33,858 nt of DNA from Kiloniellaceae bacterium (GTDB lineage Bacteria > Pseudomonadota > Alphaproteobacteria > Kiloniellales > J153), in assembly GCA_021776055.1 (NCBI GenBank), contig JAJFGP010000151.1:1-33858 (forward strand), in the 5' to 3' direction. A model generated the notes under the pieces. That model saw only the letters and a program-made list of their open reading frames with translations. It was not told the DNA's origin and made no database searches. Position numbers and translations under genes: made by a program. This document shows, piece by piece, positions 32,289-33,858 of the stretch (positions are counted from its first letter, which is position 1; each line of letters begins with the position of its first letter).

Positions 32289-33692
32289 ATGATTCGCATT
32301 GCCCTCTTCTGCCTCAAGGTCGGGGTTGTCGTTGCGCTCGCTTTTTGGCTGGCGGAACGGCCGGGGGATGTTTCCGTCGAGTGGCTGGGCTACCGGATGG
32401 ATACCACCGTCGGCGTGCTTCTGTTGGCGGTTGCGGTGGTCGCCGGGCTGGCGGCGCTTGCCTATCGGTTTTGGCGCTTTCTCTACCGCTCGCCGCGTGA
32501 TCTTGGCCGCCGGGTTCAGACCGGGCGGCGCCGGCGTGGCTACAAGGCGTTGACCCAGGGCATGGTGGCGGTCGCTGCCGGCGAGCCGGACGAAGCGGCG
32601 CGCTGGTCGCGCAAGGCCGATGCTCTGCTCGACGAGCCGCCGCTGACCATGCTGCTCTCCGCCCAGGCCGCCCAGCTCAACGGTGACGAGGCGGCGGCCA
32701 AACGCTATTTCAATGCCATGCTGGAGAACCCGGAGACCCGGTTTCTGGGCCTGCGCGGTCTGCTCAACCAGGCCTTGCGCGCCGGCGATCAGACCGCGGC
32801 CCTCGAATACGTGCGCCAGGCGCATGGCATGCGCCCGCGCACGCCGTGGGTGCTGACCTCGCTTTTCGATCTCAGCGAACGGCACGGCGATCTGGATACG
32901 GCCGAGCGCGCTTTGCGCGATGCGACCCGGATCAAGGCTTTGCCGGCACCGGAAGCAACCCGCCACCGCGCCGTATTACTGCTCGAGCGAGCAATGGCGG
33001 CGCGCGCCGCCGAGGATCCCGGCGCCGTCAAGCAGGCGCACGAGGCGCGGCGCCTGGCCCCTGATTTGGCGGCCGCCGGTATCTTCGAGGCCGAGCTTCT
33101 GATCGCCGCCGGCAAGGGCCGCAAGGCGGCGCGAGTTTTGGAGGAGACCTGGGCCCAGGCGCCGCACCCGGATATGGTGCGGCTCTATCTTCAGGCATTG
33201 CCGGCCGATGACGACCTCGGCCGTTTGAAGCGCTTGGGCAAGCTGACGGCCGGCCGCACCGAGCACCCGGAAAGCCATCTGGCCCTGGCCCGCGCCGCTC
33301 TGGACGCCAAGCTGTGGGGCGAGGCGCGCCGGCATCTAATCGTTGCCGCTGGCCCCGAGGGTTTGGATGGCGCGCCGAGCGAGTCGGTCTGTCGCCTGAT
33401 GGCGGCGCTGGAAGAGGCCGAGCACGACAATATGGCCGCCGCGCGTGTCTGGCTCGACCGTGCCGCCACGGCCGCCGCCGATCCCGGCTGGGTGTGCCGC
33501 ATCTGCGGGGCGGTGGCCGAAGCCTGGAGCGCCCGGTGCGGCGCCTGCGAGGCCTTCGACGGCCTGCGCTGGCAGCAGCCGCCTCGCGTCGTCCCGGCGG
33601 TTATCGGTAGCAAGACGGAGATTGCCGGCGAACTCGCGCCGCCTGTGACCACCACCGGTGCCAACCTACCGGCGATTCAGAACGACGCCTGA
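32289..33692 (+). CDS. hemY: HemY-family TPR membrane protein with zinc-ribbon-like tail
   Basis: This 467-residue protein has two N-terminal membrane helices (about 4-20 and 40-62) and TPR-like helical repeats (about 95-400). Its C terminus holds the two CxxC motifs CRIC and CGAC (about 400-430), followed by FDGLRW. It is the proteobacterial 'heme biosynthesis protein HemY', not the protoporphyrinogen oxidase of the same name. Its role in haem synthesis is inferred mainly from the hemCD context. The paired-Cys tail resembles the rubredoxin-like domain of LapB/YciM and suggests metal binding. It begins 17 bp after the hemD fusion stop and is the last gene of that operon. Confidence 0.9.
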   Translation: MIRIALFCLKVGVVVALAFWLAERPGDVSVEWLGYRMDTTVGVLLLAVAVVAGLAALAYRFWRFLYRSPRDLGRRVQTGRRRRGYKALTQGMVAVAAGEPDEAARWSRKADALLDEPPLTMLLSAQAAQLNGDEAAAKRYFNAMLENPETRFLGLRGLLNQALRAGDQTAALEYVRQAHGMRPRTPWVLTSLFDLSERHGDLDTAERALRDATRIKALPAPEATRHRAVLLLERAMAARAAEDPGAVKQAHEARRLAPDLAAAGIFEAELLIAAGKGRKAARVLEETWAQAPHPDMVRLYLQALPADDDLGRLKRLGKLTAGRTEHPESHLALARAALDAKLWGEARRHLIVAAGPEGLDGAPSESVCRLMAALEEAEHDNMAAARVWLDRAATAAADPGWVCRICGAVAEAWSARCGACEAFDGLRWQQPPRVVPAVIGSKTEIAGELAPPVTTTGANLPAIQNDA

Positions 33693-33820
33693 TTTTCTGG
33701 TGAGGTGGCCTGGCGTTGACGCAAGTCAGAGCCTCGACTAATTTGCCGGCAGCGGCGCTGGTTAACGTCTCGGTCAGCGGCGCGGTGGTATGATTCGCCA
33801 CTAGAACCGGTGGGACTAAG
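33693..33820. other. Intergenic stretch before tRNA-Thr
   Basis: No gene is seen. A TATGAT at 33789-33794 could be the -10 element of a promoter for the tRNA, giving a leader of about 20 nt, but no well-spaced -35 is present (TTAACG at 33762-33767 is 21 bases away). No T-tract hairpin for hemY was recognised. Confidence 0.35.
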
Positions 33821-33858
33821 GCCGCCTTAGCTCAGTTGGTAGAGCATCGCATTCGTAA
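33821..33858 (+). tRNA. tRNA-Thr (anticodon CGU), 5' part only
   Basis: The last 38 bases begin GCCGCCT and continue with the conserved D-arm segment AGCTCAGTTGGTAGAGC, then TCGCA-TT-CGT-AA, which places anticodon CGU in a 7-base loop. This is a tRNA-Thr for ACG codons. The gene runs off the right edge, so the acceptor 3' arm, variable and T arms are not seen. Confidence 0.93.

Overview
This is a GC-rich, gene-dense chromosomal window from an alphaproteobacterium, most likely a Rhodospirillales-type lineage. The best pointers are the divergent tsaD-gpsA / hemC-hemD-mic60-hemY block, the SapC-family protein, the stand-alone MetH-activation-domain protein next to a MetF-like protein, and the overall codon style. 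No insertion sequence, prophage, integrase or CRISPR array was seen. All placements come from reading motifs by eye, not from database searches.

Layout. (1) 1-2152, + strand: a one-carbon/corrinoid cluster of a MetF-like reductase, a small 'virulence factor'-family protein and a MetH-like reactivation domain. (2) 2318-3628, + strand: two abutting genes of unknown role, a Cys-rich protein and a protein with the residue pattern of a Fe(II)/2-oxoglutarate oxygenase. (3) 3673-12612, - strand: a giant FecR/Ig-like/beta-helix/RTX surface protein, then a SapC-family protein, a CHASE2 adenylate cyclase and a tiny CWC Cys-rich protein. (4) 13112-15173, + strand: two oligopeptide ABC ATPases without permeases. 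(5) 15186-19895, - strand: an FGE-like protein, alpha/beta hydrolase, enolase-superfamily enzyme, DapA-family enzyme and a metallo-beta-lactamase/rhodanese persulfide dioxygenase, packed as an operon. (6) 20254-24603, + strand: a soluble chemoreceptor with an N-terminal flavohaemoglobin-type globin and five tandem PAS-like repeats, then a receiver protein and an HPt protein. (7) 24609-27000: small housekeeping and accessory genes (Rieske, EVE, MFS, YciI). (8) 27025-33692: tsaD-gpsA(-yciI) divergent from hemC, a hemD fusion and hemY. (9) the 5' part of tRNA-Thr(CGU) at the right edge.

How genes work together. Region 1 would move methyl groups from a corrinoid/tetrahydrofolate system into the folate pool; its methyltransferase and corrinoid protein should lie left of the window. 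Region 3 looks like a surface-adhesin locus coupled to cAMP signalling, the CHASE2 and FecR domains being possible envelope-sensing partners. Region 6 is an oxygen/redox taxis or signalling module: the receptor has all parts of a cytoplasmic sensor, and the receiver and HPt proteins look like intermediates of a phosphorelay whose kinase is elsewhere. Region 8 makes tetrapyrrole precursors, and one of its enzymes is fused to a membrane-shaping mitofilin (Mic60)-like protein.

Most unusual items: the HemD-HTH-Mic60 fusion, the globin-PAS5-MCP receptor with near-identical internal 363-bp DNA repeats, the uncharacterised Cys-rich/oxygenase-like gene pair, and a 20-bp-stem hairpin between the receptor and its response regulator.
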